NCBI GenBank assembly: GCA_002432095.1
Contig: DJFQ01000117.1
Span: 1 to 8,464, forward strand
Origin: Marinagarivorans sp. UBA5868
Lineage (GTDB): Bacteria; Pseudomonadota; Gammaproteobacteria; Pseudomonadales; Cellvibrionaceae
Direction: 5' to 3'
Length of the DNA stretch: 8,464 bases
The position numbers and the translations under genes are program-made. Below the pieces are notes generated by a model. It saw only the letters and a program-made list of their open reading frames with translations. It had not been told where the DNA came from and searched no databases. The stretch's first letter is position 1; each line of letters starts with the position of its first letter. Below are positions 5,738 to 8,464 of the stretch, piece after piece.

Positions 5738-6754
5738 TTAAAGTTTGCAGATGGCGCGAGACAGTTCGATAACGGATAACGGTGCCGATCCTTCTGCTTT
5801 ATTGCTCACCGTCACGTACACGTTCTCACCGGCGCCAGCGGTACCGGTAATTACTTTGGTGAGCATTGCGCGGGTTTCTTCATCAGGGTCACGCAGCTTG
5901 TCGAATGGCGAATAGAGATTTTTTGCGGATTCGTAGCCGTATGCGCCGTGGAGCGGGTTCAAATTCCACCTGCATACCAGTGGGCCTGGCCACAATGCAC
6001 GCAAAATTGGCAACTGCTCCGCGATCCGCGGCATCTTTGCATGCAGGCCCATGCAATAGGTCGCCCCGGCGCGTCCCAACGCATCCACAAAAGCGGCGGT
6101 CAGCCATTGTGGATCACGCACTTCAACTGCCACCACAGCGTCGGGTGCGTGCGCCTTAAAAGTGGGAATGGCTGTCAAAAGCCGAGACAGCTGATCAATT
6201 AGTTTAGGCATGTGATTCAGCCATTTAGACGGCAAAGGACTGATTTGAAATACCAGAGCACCGAGTTTTTGTCCCAATCCTTCCAACGCCGGCTCGACAA
6301 ATAATGTCAGCGCCGCTTCCAGGTTAAGAAATTCGGCATTCACGCGCATACCCTTGCCGGTCTCATCACGTACCAGCGCATCTGTCACCACACTCGGAGC
6401 CTTGACAACAAATCGAAAATCCTCAGGAACCTGCGATGCATATCCTGCAAACTGCGCGACCGAAAGTGGACGATAAAAACCGCGATCAATACTCACCGTG
6501 CGGAACAAAGCATGGCGGGAATAAGCTGAAAGGCCATGGCGGGATAAAGTCGATTCGGAATACTCTCCATCCCACACCAACCCCGCCCAACCCGGGTAGT
6601 GCCATGAGGAAGTTCCCAGGCGAATGTTTTTGGGAAGTGAACACGCAAGTTCCGTTATTTCAGGCGGCGCAACGATAGGCACGACATCTTTCACGGAACT
6701 CCGTAATACGGAGCCAGCATCATCACTTTTATCGTCGAATAAAGATTCTTGCAT
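5738..6754 (-). CDS. DUF72 (YecE-like) protein with N-terminal extension
   Basis: A 338-residue protein of the DUF72 family, predicted TIM-barrel proteins of unknown function; no reaction can be stated. Family motifs in order: IRLGTSSWHYPGW (45-57), FRTVSIDRGFYRPL (84-97), the FRFVVKAP strand (113-120), LGALVFQISP (164-173) and VAVEVRDPQW (208-217). The C-terminal strand reads VYVTVSNKAEG where many members have an Asn-rich YFNN-type stretch, so this is a divergent branch. The first 44 residues precede the domain, are acidic and Ser-rich, and make the protein longer than the usual 240 to 290 residues. The ATG at 6754 has no good Shine-Dalgarno. The gene stands alone, divergent from the oxidase/methyltransferase pair, with a likely hairpin in its leader and a terminator behind it. 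Confidence 0.88.
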   Translation of the reverse strand: MQESLFDDKSDDAGSVLRSSVKDVVPIVAPPEITELACSLPKNIRLGTSSWHYPGWAGLVWDGEYSESTLSRHGLSAYSRHALFRTVSIDRGFYRPLSVAQFAGYASQVPEDFRFVVKAPSVVTDALVRDETGKGMRVNAEFLNLEAALTLFVEPALEGLGQKLGALVFQISPLPSKWLNHMPKLIDQLSRLLTAIPTFKAHAPDAVVAVEVRDPQWLTAAFVDALGRAGATYCMGLHAKMPRIAEQLPILRALWPGPLVCRWNLNPLHGAYGYESAKNLYSPFDKLRDPDEETRAMLTKVITGTAGAGENVYVTVSNKAEGSAPLSVIELSRAICKL

Positions 6755-6782
6755 AGTTAAATTCTGTGGAAATTAAAGAACC

Positions 6783-6834
6783 AAATGCGGGTAGGGAGTT
6801 ATAGCCATGAGTTATTCCCACATTATTCGCATTT
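6783..6834 (-). promoter_or_regulatory. Nested hairpin in the DUF72 leader
   Basis: AAATGCG (6783-6789) and CGCATTT (6828-6834) form a perfect 7-bp outer arm pair. Inside, minus-strand GTGGGA can pair with TCCC-T-AC across one bulged base. The loop contains ATAACTC twice with a 13-base period. It ends 28 bases before the start codon, so if transcribed it could affect translation; as DNA it could be an operator for either divergent gene. Confidence 0.35.
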
Positions 6835-6906
6835 AAATTCGGACTGGCAATTTACCTCGTGTTAATCAATATGTAATCTAAAATCATGCTTCGTCTTCTG
6901 GCAATG

Positions 6907-6945
6907 TGCCGGATCGAACGGAAATACCTGTGAATCTGCCGGATC
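6907..6945 (+). repeat. Direct repeat TGCCGGATC, two copies exactly 30 bases apart
   Basis: Copies at 6907-6915 and 6937-6945 in the divergent promoter region, 63 bases before the oxidase start. A 30-base period is close to three helical turns, which suits a regulator binding the same DNA face twice, but two copies could be chance. Confidence 0.35.
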
Positions 6946-7008
6946 CTTCGACATCATTTCCTTGCTGGACTGCTTGGGTAACAATAACGCGCCGATAGGA
7001 GCCTACTT

Positions 7009-7962
7009 ATGTTGCTGACCAGCACTGGCAAAGATCCACATGCTTTCCATTCCCGTCTCGCCAAATTCAATCGCGATCATCTTTCCGTCGGAACGCCCTC
7101 CATGTCCTGGGAAAAAGATGAGCGTGATGAACTTATGTTTCGGCTTATGGAAGGTCGATATTTGGAAGAACTGCGCAATATCGTCAAGCCCCTGACGAAG
7201 CGAAATACGGCAAATGCCGATGAATTTGTCTCCTGGTTCGAATCTGTAGCGGCGTGGGGTCCAGGCCAGTACCATCCGCTATTTGAGTGGTTAGCGCACA
7301 CGGCAACCCGCGATGAAATGAAATGGTTTCTCACTCAGGAAGCCGCTGGCGAAGCGGGATTTGAAGACCTAGTCGCCTACACACAAGTAAAGCTGCCTGC
7401 GCAGGCCAAATTGGAGTGCGCCCGTAATTATTGGGATGAAATGGGCCGCGGAAAACCTAAAGCCATGCACGGCCCACTGCTGGAATACATGGTGGTGGAT
7501 CTGAATTTAAACCCGACAATTGACGCAACCGTGTGGGAATCCCTCGCGCTTGCCAACACCATGCTCGCTCTCGCACGCGCAAGACGTTATACCTATCATT
7601 CGTTAGGTGCATTGGGTGTTATTGAATTGACAGCGCCGTGGCGCGCAGCGCGTGTGGCGGAGGGTATGCGAAGGCTGGGATTTTCACGCAGAGCCCGCGC
7701 CTATTTTGACTTGCACGCAGTATTGGACCTAAAACATTCCAGTGCATGGAACAGGGAGATTATTCATCCATTAGTCACCGCAAATCATGAGTGCGCGCAA
7801 TATTTCGCCGAAGGGGCCTTAATGCGATTGCAATGCGGCAAGCTGTGCTTTGACCGTTACAGCCGCGAATTTGGCCTCAGCATTTCCAACGCCGATTACT
7901 ATAATGGCGAAAATATAATGGGTGGCGAAAATATAATGCAAAAGGTGGCCAATAGCCGATGA
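7009..7962 (+). CDS. Haem-oxygenase-like diiron oxidase (iron-containing redox enzyme) family protein
   Basis: A 317-residue all-helical protein that I assign to the haem-oxygenase-like diiron oxidase (HDO) superfamily (relatives: UndA, CADD, BesC, SznF). Visible ligand candidates: Glu111 (QEAAGE), Glu144 and His154 in YWDEMGRG...MH, Glu206 (GVIELTAP), and His236, Asp240, His243 in the pattern H-x3-D-x2-H. The last pattern, about 30 residues after Glu206, matches the metal-site layout I recall for CADD, so all iron ligands seem present and the enzyme is probably active with oxygen. Substrate unknown. It is longer than typical members through about 60 N-terminal residues and a C-terminal tail with a repeated GENIM. 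ATG 7009 has AGGAG with a 7-base spacer. The stop overlaps the methyltransferase start (ATGA), so the two are translationally coupled. Confidence 0.82.
   Translation: MLLTSTGKDPHAFHSRLAKFNRDHLSVGTPSMSWEKDERDELMFRLMEGRYLEELRNIVKPLTKRNTANADEFVSWFESVAAWGPGQYHPLFEWLAHTATRDEMKWFLTQEAAGEAGFEDLVAYTQVKLPAQAKLECARNYWDEMGRGKPKAMHGPLLEYMVVDLNLNPTIDATVWESLALANTMLALARARRYTYHSLGALGVIELTAPWRAARVAEGMRRLGFSRRARAYFDLHAVLDLKHSSAWNREIIHPLVTANHECAQYFAEGALMRLQCGKLCFDRYSREFGLSISNADYYNGENIMGGENIMQKVANSR
7905..7938 (+). repeat. 18-base tandem duplication at the 3' end of the oxidase gene
   Basis: TGGCGAAAATATAATG occurs at 7905-7920 and again at 7923-7938, in frame, giving the peptide GENIM twice in the C-terminal tail. 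Together with 7900-7905 it makes three perfect TATAAT hexamers just before the methyltransferase gene, but none has a good -35 at normal distance. Confidence 0.85.
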
Positions 7963-8464
7963 CTCAAGGGGAGCTCGAAACAGATATTAAAACAGCGGCT
8001 CAGAATGATGGGCCTGATAATCCGCATGGTCATCGCAAACCCAATCAGCTGGTACAACTGCTGACCATACTCGGGGAGCAGGGTTACCGCTTTACCACGG
8101 TAACGCCGCTTTCTCACCACCGTTTCTTAACCAAGAATTGTGCCCATGCAAAAAACCTTCAGGATATTTTTGGATGGAGCATGCCCTTTGAAATGAGCAT
8201 ACTTTCTCCATCCCTGCAGCGCGTAATAATTGAAGCAGAACTGGCACAACCAATAAATGGCGAGAGAGACGCTCACGATCTGCAGCACTCTCATTGGAAA
8301 AGTGCGGCGAGAGTATCTTCACTGGGAAATGACCTGCTATTACATTCGGCCTTTCCTACCTCATCTGCTGATGCAGTATTTTTTGGGCCAGACACCTACA
8401 GATTCGCGCGTTTTATTCGCCAGACATTGCATCACCCTCATGTACCAAGTCAGCACAACAGTGG
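7959..8464 (+). CDS. Class I SAM-dependent methyltransferase-like protein, N-terminal part
   Basis: The first 168 residues are present; the gene leaves the window before the expected SAM-binding motif I and any NPPY-type motif. The visible part resembles the N-terminal region of a family of small-domain (HemK/PrmC-like) methyltransferases: a helical start with LLTILGEQGYRFTTVTPLSHHRF (31-55), DIFGWSMPFE (69-78), then RVSSLGNDLLLHSAFPT (118-134) and DAVFFGPDTYRFARFI (138-153), which normally runs straight into the Rossmann domain. The assignment is from recognition of this block and is moderate. ATG 7959 overlaps the oxidase stop by four bases and has AAGGTGG with a 10-base spacer. It likely modifies the same molecule as the oxidase, or its product; the target is unknown. 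Confidence 0.68.
   Translation, partial: MTQGELETDIKTAAQNDGPDNPHGHRKPNQLVQLLTILGEQGYRFTTVTPLSHHRFLTKNCAHAKNLQDIFGWSMPFEMSILSPSLQRVIIEAELAQPINGERDAHDLQHSHWKSAARVSSLGNDLLLHSAFPTSSADAVFFGPDTYRFARFIRQTLHHPHVPSQHNS

Noticed and set aside
7003..7334. Minus-strand frames of 85 to 90 codons at the start of the oxidase gene
   Set aside because: Antisense shadows of a gene with a strong start site and clear family motifs.

Overview
The window looks like a chromosomal stretch of a free-living gammaproteobacterium. A relative of Cellvibrio or Pseudomonas is my guess, based on the DcaP-type porin, the two CspA-type cold-shock proteins and the general codon use; no rRNA or species marker is present. I see no insertion sequence, phage gene, CRISPR array or tRNA.

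Layout. Every protein gene up to position 6754 is on the minus strand. In the order they lie: a DcaP-like outer-membrane porin cut by the left edge (1-695); a two-gene glycosyltransferase operon with a 4-base stop/start overlap (GT-B-like 2059-3303, then GT2 1166-2062); a cold-shock protein (3634-3840); a TRIC/UPF0126 membrane channel (4247-4858); a second cold-shock protein with a textbook intrinsic terminator (5134-5343); and a DUF72/YecE-like protein (5738-6754). After a 254-base divergent region two plus-strand genes follow: a haem-oxygenase-like diiron oxidase homologue (7009-7962) and, overlapping it by ATGA, the N-terminal part of a class I methyltransferase (7959 to the right edge). 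That pair probably works together on one substrate, which I cannot identify.

The most interesting unexplained material is between genes. (1) Around 931-1085, divergent from the porin, there is a nested RNA-like fold: an 8-bp outer helix, an inner helix with a G-U pair, a hairpin, and a terminator-like stem whose first arm could instead pair with an upstream copy. No gene follows on that strand, so it is either a porin-linked small RNA or an orphan riboswitch-like element. (2) At 3541-3620, just after the first cold-shock gene, a compact three-way junction encloses an almost perfect 40-nt hairpin. Its two non-Watson-Crick pairs are G-U only in minus-strand RNA, which suggests a functional RNA on that strand. 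(3) A nested hairpin lies in the leader of the DUF72 gene. All RNA structures were found by eye and need covariation or expression evidence.
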